A stretch of DNA of 64,000 nt from Parastagonospora avenae f. sp. tritici 18332-5 (lineage: Eukaryota > Ascomycota > Dothideomycetes > Pleosporales > Phaeosphaeriaceae), in contig JAFJTR010000004.1 in assembly GCA_022559985.1 (NCBI GenBank), positions 744,001 to 808,000 of the forward strand, written 5' to 3'. Under the pieces are notes generated by a model. That model was not told where the DNA came from. It ran no database searches and was given only the letters and a program-made list of their open reading frames with translations. Position numbers and translations under genes: made by a program. Below, piece by piece: positions 19,383 through 29,602 of this stretch; the stretch's first letter is position 1; the number at the start of each line of letters is the position of its first letter.

Positions 19383-21014
19383 ATGGTCTCCGGATCATAT
19401 CCTACAAGCGGAGTCCGGAACATGAAGAAGACCCATGGCTGTCTCGGCTCGATCAAGAGCTTGTTCGCGCGAGCGCAGGCCCCAGTGCGGGCCACTCAAA
19501 CCGCATTGTCCACGTTGGTTACAGTGAGCCGACAACCACAGATGGAGATGCCGATGGTGATGGTGAGATTTCCATCCGCCACGCTGGTCCGCACAGGACG
19601 CGAGAATGTGCGCGACATGCCTGGAGAAGGCGATCCTTCCATGAGAGATTTTGTCCGACAAAGCGGTCCAGTTATAGTTGGCGTCGATTCCGACGAGAAC
19701 ATGGAGACCGAGCTCCGCGATTACCTGGTAGCTATGGCATCAGGAGAAACTGCTCGCTTCCCTGCGCGGCCCGATCTTGGATTTCGCTATCGTGTGAAGG
19801 CGTTGCCACCGACCAATGTACGAATGAGCATAATGCCACCAACCACTGCGGCCAAGTCCACGGCAGAGCCAAAAGCTCAAAATTTGCCCATGGTCGAGCA
19901 GATCACTGGAAGGCGACCACTTTCGGCCCCTGAATCTTTCCGGTTTCTGGAAATCCAACATGCCAACAGTGGAACGCACTCCACACATTCAGCTACCCCA
20001 TCTGTCGCTCATTCCAGCGACGATTCAGACGGCGGCGATTATGAATACAGTACCGTCATCCAGGATTGTCTGAAAAAAGAGTGCCAGAACGCCCCTGCCC
20101 CGTACCAACCCGCGGCTGCTCCCCAGGCTCGACAAGTTGGGCAGCGTATGGCATTGTCAACTTCGTCCACAGAGGGCGACGACGAGTGCAATCAAAGTAC
20201 TGTACTCCGAGCTCGAGAAGATGCACTACGCCTGCTCTTGTCTGACGCGTCCATCGCAGACGAGGACGACCGCCGTATGTCCTTGTCCTGTTCTTCTTCG
20301 GGAGACGAATCTGATGACGAAGGCGTCCCTATGGCGTGTCCCGCGGCACACCGATGGGTACTCTCTATTGGATCCGACTTCCTGTCCAGTTCATCTGTAG
20401 AAGGCAAAGCTGACGAAGAAGCTGCTATCATGGCACATCCTGCCAGCCGTCACCGAGCGCTATCTATCGATTCCGGCTCTTCTTTAGTAGGTTCTGCTGC
20501 TTCAATTCGCCGGTCTAATGCGCACTGTCTGCCTGCAGTGGAGCGTTCTCGTTCTGCTTGGGTCGACTTAAACCCAGAGTGTACAACTATGCACTTCGCG
20601 AGCCCCAGCGAAGGTTGCATGGCGCGCTTCATATGTCTCTGGGACGATGAGTGCGCCGAGCCCATCGACCAGTCCCTCTTTGCGGATTTCGACGAAGTGG
20701 CGGCTGATAACAGCAGTGACTCGTCCAGTGACTCGTCCAGTGACTCGTCCAGTGACGGACGTCGGGGTTCATGGTCTACAGGCGACGAGACGATGAGTTA
20801 CGGTCACTCCATACAGACGAGCGTTACTTCAACGTATAGCCGTCGCAACTCGTGGTCTGCAGGTGATGAGATTGGTTACCAGGACATACTCGTACCCGGG
20901 CGTGGCGATCCTGCTCGGCTGAATCGATTTGTGTCACTTCCAGTGGAAGGGATCCCACAGACTGACATCATGGAGCAGAACCAGGAGCGACCAAAAGGAA
21001 ACGGGCGTCCTTGA
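19383..21014 (+). CDS. Ser/Asp-rich low-complexity protein, 543 aa, unrecognised
   Basis: Single exon from ATG 19383. No signal peptide or membrane segment. Residues 1-170 are basic with a few hydrophobic strands. From about 200 the protein is Ser/Asp/Glu-rich, with two tandem-like modules ending HRWVLSIGSDF and HRALSIDSGSS. A stretch of SSDS units at about 444-456 is encoded by 3.5 copies of a 12-bp repeat (20713-20755). Two C-terminal repeats follow (RRGSWSTGDETMSYG and RRNSWSAGDEIGYQ), which resemble basophilic kinase sites (R-R-x-S). I infer a disordered phosphoprotein; no function is recognised. An imperfect inverted repeat (CTACCAGC...GCTGGTAG, 21032-21084) lies just after the stop. Confidence 0.65.
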   Translation: MVSGSYPTSGVRNMKKTHGCLGSIKSLFARAQAPVRATQTALSTLVTVSRQPQMEMPMVMVRFPSATLVRTGRENVRDMPGEGDPSMRDFVRQSGPVIVGVDSDENMETELRDYLVAMASGETARFPARPDLGFRYRVKALPPTNVRMSIMPPTTAAKSTAEPKAQNLPMVEQITGRRPLSAPESFRFLEIQHANSGTHSTHSATPSVAHSSDDSDGGDYEYSTVIQDCLKKECQNAPAPYQPAAAPQARQVGQRMALSTSSTEGDDECNQSTVLRAREDALRLLLSDASIADEDDRRMSLSCSSSGDESDDEGVPMACPAAHRWVLSIGSDFLSSSSVEGKADEEAAIMAHPASRHRALSIDSGSSLVGSAASIRRSNAHCLPAVERSRSAWVDLNPECTTMHFASPSEGCMARFICLWDDECAEPIDQSLFADFDEVAADNSSDSSSDSSSDSSSDGRRGSWSTGDETMSYGHSIQTSVTSTYSRRNSWSAGDEIGYQDILVPGRGDPARLNRFVSLPVEGIPQTDIMEQNQERPKGNGRP

Positions 21015-21031
21015 CGGACGTTTGAGGAATT

Positions 21032-21084
21032 CTACCAGCTTAGGCGTGGTAGAACATTCTCAACCGTTCCTAACGGCTGGTAGA
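21032..21084. repeat. Imperfect inverted repeat after the 543-aa gene
   Basis: CTACCAGC and GCTGGTAG form 8-bp arms around a 37-nt loop, with a second TGGTAGAA inside. Might shape the transcript 3' end; no further evidence. Confidence 0.4.
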
Positions 21085-21228
21085 CTTTGTTCAATTCTGT
21101 AGTTCTATTATGTATCCTTCGCCATACTCACCTTGTTTGCCATAATATACTCTTCGTTATATTCACCTCGTTTTCAACCCCTCGATCAGTGCCAAAGATT
21201 TCCACACTTTCTTGACACTCACCCCAAC

Positions 21229-22335
21229 TCACCCCCCTTCATTCTCCCTATCTCCTCTCCTCTTCAAATAACACCCCACCCTCCCAGGACAATCCCATTC
21301 CCTCCCTGCCCCCGTATTATCCCACTCCCCCCACACACTCCTCCTCTTATACTCCCACAACTCCGGGCTCGATTCATCCGCGAAGTGAGTTACTACATTC
21401 CCATTCCGCATAGTCACACTCTTACCCCCAAGCCCATCGTCCCCAATCATGCAACAAAGAAATCCCGCTGGACCGTCGGAATTATGCGTCATGCCGAGAG
21501 CGATTTGACGCACAGGTACGTTGGGCGAGATGCTGATGACGAAGGTGGTGCTGGTGAGGGCGCGGAAGGCTTCGGGGTCGGGGAGAGGGGTTATGGAGAA
21601 GTGCGTGGATATGTATGCTGTGTCGTTGGAGGTATGGCAAGGATCTTGGGCGAAGACTTTAGGTCGTCGGCTGTTTTGCTTGCGTGCTAAGATGTCGCGT
21701 ATGGTACATGCGGCTAGGTGCTGGCTGTATGCGCGGCGCAGTTGTCTGGGATGGGGGCTTGACACGGGGCTACCGAGGCCGAAGCAGATGATTTGATCGA
21801 CGTGGGTGGTGGTTCCGGCATGTTTCTCCAGAAATACGACGAGGTGATGGTGGATGTCTGATGCTTCCCACTCATTGCGGAAATCGGCTGCTTTGGTGTG
21901 GAAATCTGGAGGCATCGTTTCGTCCTCGACCTCCTCCCGCACGAGGCCACTTCTGGAGCCGAAGTTGAATGGCAACAAGTTGTCATGATTGTTGGCATAC
22001 CGGTGTCCTAGGTCTTGGAGGTCGTGGTATGTCCAGCATCGGTTGAACTTGTATGCCTGACCATGGATCTCTCGTAAGCGACCTTCTCTAAACAGCGTCG
22101 TCTTGTGCTTGGTACCGTATATGTCGGCGACGACAGCTTTAGAATGCAGGAACCGCCTGATTGAAGCGTCTTCGTCTTCGTCTTCGTCTTCGTCTTCCGG
22201 TATTCTGTTCTCTGGAGCGTTCTCGTCGATGGCGAGCCAGGATCTGTAGGCGATGTCGAACAGTTCGCGACGGAATATTGGGCCGTGTTCCTTTTGTGCA
22301 TCAAGAATTGGCTTCAACTGCATGACAGGTGCCAT
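21229..22335 (-). CDS. SRR1-like domain protein, 368 aa
   Basis: Single exon from ATG 22335 to TGA 21229. The central part fits the SRR1-like domain: HVDQIICFGLGS at about 178-189 (the conserved G-L-G-S turn after a hydrophobic strand), then RQLRRAYSQHLAACTIRDIL, KVFAQDP, YISTHFSITPLPDPEAFRALTSTTFVISISP and a C-terminal LCCMIGD stretch. SRR1 family proteins are linked to circadian and stress regulation in plants and to heme-related regulation in yeast; the molecular activity is unsettled. Residues 47-56 are an Asp-Glu run from a CTTCGT microsatellite (about 22172-22195). The C-terminus is rich in W, E and R. The expected role is intracellular; nothing indicates secretion. Confidence 0.75.
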   Translation of the reverse strand: MAPVMQLKPILDAQKEHGPIFRRELFDIAYRSWLAIDENAPENRIPEDEDEDEDEDASIRRFLHSKAVVADIYGTKHKTTLFREGRLREIHGQAYKFNRCWTYHDLQDLGHRYANNHDNLLPFNFGSRSGLVREEVEDETMPPDFHTKAADFRNEWEASDIHHHLVVFLEKHAGTTTHVDQIICFGLGSPVSSPHPRQLRRAYSQHLAACTIRDILARKQNSRRPKVFAQDPCHTSNDTAYISTHFSITPLPDPEAFRALTSTTFVISISPNVPVRQIALGMTHNSDGPAGFLCCMIGDDGLGGKSVTMRNGNVVTHFADESSPELWEYKRRSVWGEWDNTGAGREWDCPGRVGCYLKRRGDRENEGG

Positions 22336-23380
22336 TTCGTCTCTTTGGGTTTCCTCGCGCTCTGGTTATGCCCGAACTTCTATCAAAGAATACCTAGTTG
22401 TAACGTTATGCGCAAGCCTGAATAGACTCAATAGTTCGCTATTACGGTGTAAAGTCCTGAGCGCACCGTGGAGGTATGCAGCCTTAATCTATTCGTTATC
22501 TTGTTATCACTCTGACGGTGCTGTTCAGACACCGTGTGGCCCTAAGTACGTGGCACTTACTGTGGTCAGCAGGACGGTTGTATACTGTCTACGACTGTCT
22601 AGATGCACACGGACGTCATTCCACTCCATCATCTCCTTTGAGCATCTTCATAAATGCTTTCTGTACCGTGTGATGACGATAGCATTTCTGTGGTAGAAGG
22701 CTGAATGAGAGACCCAGACACTTCGTAGTGGGTGTCACAAGAAAAGCGCCAACACGATCTGGTCCTAGTACGAAGCATGTCGTCGGCACGGCTCGCGTGA
22801 ACTTTCCCAGACGCTTTGATGGTTTCTATTTTCGACTTGAAACGCTTCAAAGAACAATAGGTGACCTGCAATGTCGGGTGTCTTTATTGGCGTTTCGGGA
22901 TTGTGGCGGTGCTTCAACGCTCTTTGCAAGATGAGCAGAACACGAAAGCAAATTCGGCGTTTTCAGCCCTTTCAATCGCAATGAAGGAACGAAGTGAACG
23001 GTAGGCTCGCGACGCGCTGCCGTTGCTACCAAATCCGCCCAACCGGCCCGAACAACGTGGGGCCCATGTGAGGCATCCAAGCGCTAGCCCTCCGCCCCAG
23101 CCACACGTAAGACGATACCAACACCACTCTTGCTTGCCTTGATGACTGCGCCGCGACTGCGGGCGGGCGCAGGGCCTCCTGCTTCTTCATGTCGGAGCCT
23201 GCAGCTTTGATCCGTCTCCAGAGACATCGCTAACCCCCGTGCGGCCACTTCTACTAACTTGCCTGCAAACAGCTGCGTGAACTCGAACTGCATCTTGACC
23301 CTCTTTTGGATTCTACGGTTCTTGGACGTAAGCACGGCATTTGAGGGATATTACGCAGTATAGGCAGCGAGCGAGCAGCT
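22336..23380. other. Divergent intergenic region, about 1 kb
   Basis: Between two divergent genes. Contains a third fragment of the dispersed repeat (22520-22536, GCTGTTCAGACACCGTG). It also holds a 21-nt segment at 22413-22433 that recurs at 63602-63622 with one transition. A minus-strand frame at 23084-23335 was examined and not accepted. Confidence 0.45.
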
Positions 23381-24062
23381 ATGGAGGTACGTATCTGTCC
23401 ATCTATACGTTGAAGCATTGAGGTTAATCCATCACCAGAACACTCAGTACCACGACTCCCCTACATCCTCCCAAAGCTCTTCACCAACCCGCCATACCCG
23501 CTCGCCCTCCACATCTTCCTCGCGCAGCTCGTCAACCATAAAATCGCTTCCTGCGATACCACAGGCAGCGCCCGTGTACGAGCCGTATCGCGACGAGCCA
23601 TCCACCACAGACCGCAGCGAGCAACCTCCCTATCATGACGAGCCACTACACGCATACCGCGATGACGCACTACCCCATCCTCCCGCATACCAACACCAGC
23701 AACAACCCTACACAGACTCAACACCCCCAACACCCGCCGCCACAGACGACAACATCCCCCTAGCCTTCCTCCTCCCCTCTTACCCACCCACCTCACCTCC
23801 TCCATACTCCGTCGCCATCCGCGAAACACCATTCATCCAGCACCCCTCCCACGCACCCTCCCAAATACCTTACCACGACTCGCCAATCTTCCCCTCACGG
23901 CGCCGCGACGTGCTCATCGAAATCGACCCCGAGTCGGGAGAAGTAGTGTCGCGCACGGACGATGTGCGGCATGGGGTAGAGAAGGTGGTTGCGATGTTTG
24001 TAGTGGCGATTGTGTTGTTGTTTTTGAGTGGGTTTTTGGGGTTCATTGCGCTGGGGTCGTGA
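23381..24062 (+). CDS. Pro/Ser-rich tail-anchored membrane protein, 209 aa
   Basis: Two exons. The first is only ATGGAG (23381-23386). It is followed by a 52-nt intron with donor GTACGT and acceptor CAG (23387-23438), then 23439-24062. The tiny first exon was inferred because the long frame has no ATG near its start and this splice joins ATG GAG in phase to AACACTCAG. Residues 1-150 are Pro/Ser/Tyr-rich and probably cytosolic and disordered, with PPxY-like motifs (SPPPYSVA, PHPPAYQ) that could bind WW domains such as Rsp5. Next is RRRDVLIEIDPESGEVV and a single hydrophobic helix, VVAMFVVAIVLLFLSGFLGFIAL, at the C-terminus. I infer a tail-anchored protein. Function unknown; family not recognised. 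Confidence 0.65.
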
Positions 24063-24490
24063 TTGTGGATGCGACGCGGGGATGAGGCAGTAGGGGTAGG
24101 AGCTGCTGGAATTCTATTTGTTATGATACCTAGTAGGCACACTTGCAGGCATGTTTTTTTTGGGACGTGCTGTGCTGCGATTTGAAGGGTCTTGGATACC
24201 GCATAGATGGGGAAGAATGACTACGCTAGATATTTCAACCTCCTTCTCTTCTACAGTCTGAATTTGAATTGGGCGATTTGATTCACAGAGAGCATGCATG
24301 TCAGCGGGGCAACCAGTCAATATCATCATGCGCGCCAGTCTACAGCACCACATATGAAGAACAAAAGCTTTCATTCATAAAGTACGTTTGGGGGGTATGC
24401 TGAAGCTTAAAAGTACCGTAAATAAAAACACCAGTAAAACGAGATTTTCACCACAACCATTTGGAACATATATCCATGCTCTCTTTTTTT
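24063..24490. other. Convergent 3' region
   Basis: Between the ends of the tail-anchored protein gene and the Hsp70-like gene. AT-rich 3' UTR-like sequence including a T run at 24483-24492. No gene seen. Confidence 0.45.
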
Positions 24491-26883
24491 TTACCTAAAT
24501 CGCGCAGTGCAGCGACCCATGACTTCGCCCTGGCAGACCAGTTCGGCATTGAACTCCGAGCCGTCGAGCGTGAGGTAGATGTCGAAGTAGACGCGGTAAA
24601 AGGTACCTTGGGGCGTGTCCATGCGTTCAAAGTCCTTTTCGAGGTTTTTGCGCGAGAGGTCAGAGGTTAGGGTTACGACTTCCTTGATGCCTGAAGAAAA
24701 TTAGTATGTGGATGGTGGAAATGCAAGATTGATGACTTACGAGGGTCCTTGGTGTATTCTGGGCAGACGTCGTCGTCGCAGGCGTAGAGTATGTCCTCGT
24801 ACATGAGCGTGGCGCCGGGGGCGACTTGGCGGAAGAAAGAGACTTTGACGGGCTCGCCGATCTTGACTCGCTGGCCTTTTTGCACAAATATTTGGCGCGT
24901 GTATTTGCATCGGTCCTTGCCGTCTAGTGATGGGACGCGGTATTGTTCTGGGTGGTGGCCCTCTTTGAAGGGTTGGAGGGTGGCCATGAGGTAGTGGCGA
25001 CGAGCGACGCGGTGTGTGACGATTCGTTCGGTGATACCGGCGGTGACGGCACCCTTGACGATGGCAGCGACAGAGTCCATGGGTCGGACGACCTTGGACT
25101 GGAATTGAGGGGGTACGTGGAGTTTGATCTGCTGGAAGAGGTACTCTGATGCACCGAAGCCACCGACAACAAGGACGTTCTGTCATCGTTAGTACTAGAC
25201 CAAGAATACATGTGATCTCGCTCACCTGTAATGCCCTGTTTTGCGCCTGAATGGCAATGATCTGGTTCCTGACAAGCTCCAAGATTCGGTTGACTACAGG
25301 CTCGAAGCACTGCAGAATCTCCTCGTTTGTGAATGTCATGTAACCCTCCTCGATACCAGCCTCGGGGAACTCTGCCTCGATACCAACATCGACCGCCCAT
25401 TTTTGACCATTGTTTCGGAAGTCGGCCTTTATCCTGTTCTCAAAATCCATGATGCATTTTGCGTATACTTTGCCAGCAGTCTTGGAACCGTCAGGGAGCT
25501 TCATCTTCCGTATCTTTGCGCGCAGGATGTTACTGAAGTTTCGGTTGAGGGCTGTTGAACCGCAAGAATCACCGGATCCGGCTGTGCACTCGGCCACGGA
25601 GAATGGCTGCTCTTCCTCGACCTCGTACGCAATCAAGTCGACAGTACCACCACCACAATCGACGATGAGGACGGCGTCGTGGATCTTGAGGTTGAGGAGG
25701 CCGGTCTTTGAGCAGAACATAGCTGCAGCTTCGGGCTCGGTGATCAGCGTCAACCTGTTGTCGTTTTCGTCACGGAGGAAGCCAGCCTGGATGGCTGCGG
25801 CACGTGTTGCGGCCTTTCCAGCGTCATTCCAGATGGCGGGCACGGTCAGGTAGTACCTGATGTTGCGCTCTTCACGGTTGAACACTTCACCCAGCGTCTT
25901 TTGTAGTTGGTTTCGCATCGCCTGTCGCAGGTGGAAGAGGTAGTCGGCGGCCACATCGATCTCTGACTTGCCCGGGGGTAGAGGCGGCAGGTTGATGGGG
26001 TCGATGTATGTGTTGCCAGACAGCATGAGCTGCAGCTTGAACCATTCCACCTTTTGCACGCCAGGCTTGGGGTAGCCGGTCGGAGCCAGTGCGTCGGCGA
26101 TGTCCGGTCCCCATCCTACGACCTTTTGGTACTGATCGTAGTACAATACGGTGGGGATCTGTACAGTGATTAGACGAATCGTTCTTGCAGGACCAATGCT
26201 AGTCTACCTTCTGCTTTGTCTGGTTTCCCGCGCCAGGCCATTCGGTGATGATGTCTTCCTTGGCCTCGGTGTTGGTAGCAAAGGCGAATGCGACGCCGGA
26301 AAAGGTAGTGCCCTGGGTCAATCAGCGACTGCGCTACGCGTACCTGAGACATGACGATACTCACGAAATCGATACCGACAATCAGCTGTGCCTTGGAGCG
26401 GCCCTCGCCCTGCAGCTCGCCCGTGTGCCCAGGCGGCCTGTATTGCGCTGGCGGCCCAAGAGGCACACCCGGGTTGGGCGGTGGTGCACCGTATGCCTGC
26501 CCATACTGTCCTCCTCCTGGCGCGGCTGGATATCCAGGCGGGCCTCCCTGCGGGGGGTAGCCCATGGGCTGTTGCGGGGGATAGCCTCCCGGTGCGCCTG
26601 TGTTGATGGGCGGCAGCGGGCTGGCAGGGCGGCCATGCTGCTGGTTGGGCGCACCAAGGCCGCCAGACTGCGCGTACGTGTACGAGGGCGGGCGGCCCAG
26701 GGGATTTTGCTGGTTCATGGGGAGCGAGGAGCTGCTCGAATTCGAAGCCTGCGGCGAGAGCGACGTCGGTCGTTGCTGTCCGGTGGGGGCGATGCTGCCC
26801 TGTGGTGATGGAGTCGGATTGCCAGCTGAACTCTTGCGTTTCGAGCCCACGAGGTTCTTGAAACGGGCATTCATGGAATTCAT
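24491..26883 (-). CDS. Hsp70-like (HSPA12-type) ATPase with Pro/Gly-rich N-terminus, 731 aa
   Basis: Five exons: 26883-26365, 26312-26208, 26158-25226, 25179-24741 and 24690-24491. The introns of 46-52 nt all have good donors (GTGAGT, GTAGAC, GTGAGC, GTAAGT) and keep the frame. Residues 1-160 are Ser/Gln then Gly/Pro/Tyr-rich and probably disordered. The actin-like ATPase fold begins with phosphate-1, LIVGIDFGTTFSGVA, at about 167-181, split by intron 1. Phosphate-2 is VLIVDCGGGTVDLIAYEV, and the adenosine motif NVLVVGGFGASEYL follows intron 3. The C-terminal part lacks the canonical peptide-binding domain with EEVD and matches the divergent HSPA12-like group common in filamentous fungi. Expected to bind and hydrolyse ATP in the cytosol; client and role unknown. 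High confidence in the fold and gene model. Confidence 0.9.
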
Positions 26884-28425
26884 CAGTTGTTGAGAGGAGG
26901 GCTGGAGACAGCGAGTGGGGTGAAGTCGTGTAAATTGGGACAGCTGCTGCGGCTGACAATGCGATCCAACGCTGGGCGCCGAACAAGGCTGAGAGCTCCC
27001 CGCCGACGGGCTTCAAGAGGCGCAGCGGTCCTGGTGGAATGGCTGCAAGCTGCACGCTCTCGTCTTTTTGGCCCCAGGCGTCGCTCAGACTCGAATGTGC
27101 GTCTCGGATCAGGACAGGCAGGGACGCTTCGTCGTGGCTGCTGTCTTCACCAGCAGCGCTGTGCACTGGAGGGGTAAACAAGCGGCGGGTCATTGTCAAA
27201 CCGGTGAACCTCAGCACCACCAACCCGCCATTCACAGGGCCCACAACCCGCCACCTCGCCCAGGGTGCAGGCGCTGTCAAACCCGAGCCCGCAGCGTCAA
27301 CAAAGGCCTGGAGGATTCAAGATGCACTGTATTGCGCCACGTGCCAGCAAACGACGCGTATTCGCATCGTCATGCCGCCAGAAGCCTCCTCGAGGACGAC
27401 ACCAGTTCTGCGGGACTTCGGCGGCTCTCTGTGCCAGGCTGCTGGCTCCTCCACTGCGTCCAACGATGCCCAAAGCGGTGCGCACCCCTGGCTTGCCTCA
27501 CATCAGCTCGTCAACTCCGCTAGACGCATGGGGCAAGACGTCGCGGATGGCTTGACTAAGCGAACGACGTCTCTTGAAAGGATTTGACCTCTTCATAACA
27601 TTCGACCGACTCAAGGAGTGCAGTCTGAAACACTAGAAAGCAAGCGAAATGCTAAGATGAGGCACTTGGTCTCGAAAAAGAATGGAGATCAGAATCCTGC
27701 TCCGATCCTGGACGAGGTCGGGTTGCACTTTGTCAACAGCTGCTGTGCCTGCTCAACGCACATGTTGCCTTCGTAGCGTCGAGCGTGCTCAACCACCAGC
27801 GAGTGATATCTGGAGAACAGCGACGCGATATTGACAGGCAGAACCCGAAATTATCGAAGTAGGCCATGCAAGCCGCAGCCATCTTGCTGCAGACGACATC
27901 ATCGCAGAGGGCCAATCAAATTCCATTTCTCCATCTTCTTCTTCTCATCTCTTACGACACACGCACAATGATACGAGCCGTTGTCTAGATCCACTAGTCG
28001 CGGTATTCAGTCCAGTAATCTCAGGGACCTAAGGCAACTCGGTTGGCTGCGGTTGCACCATGGCCGACCAAGAAGTATGGTAGAACTTCAACATGTCTAC
28101 GCACTGGAAGTGCAACGTAATAGTACCAGAGATGCTCCACCAAGTCTGCTTTCCACATGACGATATTTCTTCTTTTCCGTCTTTCCGGACCTATTCTCTA
28201 TACACCATCTTCTTGCGACAACTCCATCAAATCCACCAAACTCGTCAAGAAAGACATCGTCGTGGCATTTCCACCAGCACACACACTGCAGACTACTACG
28301 CAAGCACTACCACACGCACCGTATACAACTACGAAAAGCACCACGCACCGCGCCTGCAGGAACATTATCACAACCACAAAATCCCACACTGCACACATCT
28401 CACTCTCCTCGACACCACACCCAAA
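26884..28425. other. Long divergent intergenic region, about 1.5 kb
   Basis: Promoter of the Hsp70-like gene on one side and of the next plus-strand gene on the other. GC-rich to about 27.6 kb, so chance ORFs on several frames (27039-27587, 27068-27523) are long. None shows splice logic or a start context that I would defend. The frame of the next gene is open back to 28093, but residues before 28426 read like leader sequence. Confidence 0.45.
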
Positions 28426-29106
28426 ATGCCCTTCAACGCCTTCTCCTTTAACGCTCCCCCAAAGAAACCCCACCTCCCCACCTCCTCCAGCCCCTGCCCA
28501 CACCCCCTGCACCCCTCAACCTACCTCTCCAACCCCTCCTCCTACAACCCCTGGAACCCCCAGACCCCCAGCTACCACCTCTACCGCTCCTTCAAATCCT
28601 TCACGTCCGCCGAGAACGCCGCGCGCCTGCAGCGCGGCGAACAGCCCTTCTGCACAGCCGCGGGTCGCGACAAGGCGTTTGAGAAACTCATGCGCTTGAG
28701 TAGGGGCGAGGAGCCGATTGGGTGGAGCATTGAGGAGGGGGGGTGGAATGGGGAGTTTGATGGAGTGGGGATTGTGGATTGGGGCGGGCAGTTGGAGATG
28801 GAGGAGAAGAGGGTGGGGAGGTGGGTGCTTGGGAACCAGGGGGAGGGAGAGGAGAAGGAGATGCACAAGGCGGTGGAGGAGGGGGAGAAAGAGAAAGAGA
28901 AGGAGAAGGAGAGGAAGGATAGTAAGGAGGTTTACCATGGGAAGGATAGAGATGGGGAGTGGGAGGACGTTGGGAAGGTGAGGATTGGTGGTAAGGATGG
29001 AGGTGAGGAGGATGAGTTTGTGGATGCGGATGCGGATATGAGGACGGAGCATCGGGAGGATATTGGGGATGAGGATGATAGGCTAGAGGATACGACTATT
29101 TGCTGA
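28426..29106 (+). CDS. Unrecognised protein with charged C-terminus, 226 aa
   Basis: Single exon. ATG 28426 (MPFNAFSFNAPPKK) sits in CCAAAATGCC, a good fungal start context, and is preferred to the open extension to 28093. Residues 10-60 are Pro/Ser-rich. FKSFTSAENAARLQRGEQPF and DKAFEKLMRLSRGEEPIGW form a short conserved-looking helical unit. From about 145 the protein is almost purely charged (E, K, G, R, D), with an EKEKEKEKE coiled segment. No domain, signal peptide or membrane segment recognised. The strong strand skew of the 3' half (A+G rich on the coding strand) explains long shadow frames on the other strand. Confidence 0.6.
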   Translation: MPFNAFSFNAPPKKPHLPTSSSPCPHPLHPSTYLSNPSSYNPWNPQTPSYHLYRSFKSFTSAENAARLQRGEQPFCTAAGRDKAFEKLMRLSRGEEPIGWSIEEGGWNGEFDGVGIVDWGGQLEMEEKRVGRWVLGNQGEGEEKEMHKAVEEGEKEKEKEKERKDSKEVYHGKDRDGEWEDVGKVRIGGKDGGEEDEFVDADADMRTEHREDIGDEDDRLEDTTIC

Positions 29107-29602
29107 GCAGAGAAGAACTTTCTCCAAAAGCCACCACTGTAATTAAAATCGCCGTCATCCATCTCCTCGGGGTTCAATAGAATGTAAAACCTAGACTTCA
29201 AATCACATCACGTCGCATAACCCAAACACATTCTGTTCGTGTATAAATGTATTATTATATTCCGCATACCCTCATTCAAACCCCCACCCTAAAGCCTTTT
29301 TAATCACGACCCTCCCTCACACACAAGAAGAAGAAAAAGCCCCTGGTAATCCCAGCGCTTGGGATATGATGCAGTATAAATACAATTTCCGTGCCCATTT
29401 CGAAAAGCCATAGAACGCCGGCGCTGATGAGCCCAGAAAGCAAGTAGGAATGGATGGTGAAGACTGAAGCGAAAGAGCGCACGGGAGATAGGGAGCCCGC
29501 GGAAGGAACGTCGTATCGAGTGGAATGTTTCAGCCATTCCGATTTGCTGGACTGTGGGACCCAGCGGAGAGCGTTGGACTAGTTGCGGTAGTACGCGCAA
29601 GT
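29107..29602. other. Convergent 3' intergenic region
   Basis: Between two genes ending towards each other. Includes an AT-rich stretch (29218-29270) suited to polyadenylation for the plus-strand gene. No gene seen. Confidence 0.45.

Noticed and set aside
23084..23335. 83-codon minus-strand ORF upstream of the tail-anchored protein gene
   Set aside because: No motif, and composition is not clearly coding; overlaps the likely promoter region.
26245..27587. Several overlapping ORFs of 100-320 codons on both strands around the Hsp70-like start
   Set aside because: GC-rich shadows of the Pro/Gly-rich exon and of the intergenic region; no splice logic, start context or motif.
28093..28425. In-frame N-terminal extension of the 226-aa protein
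   Set aside because: Residues are His/Thr/Arg-rich and untypical; the ATG at 28426 has a far better start context.
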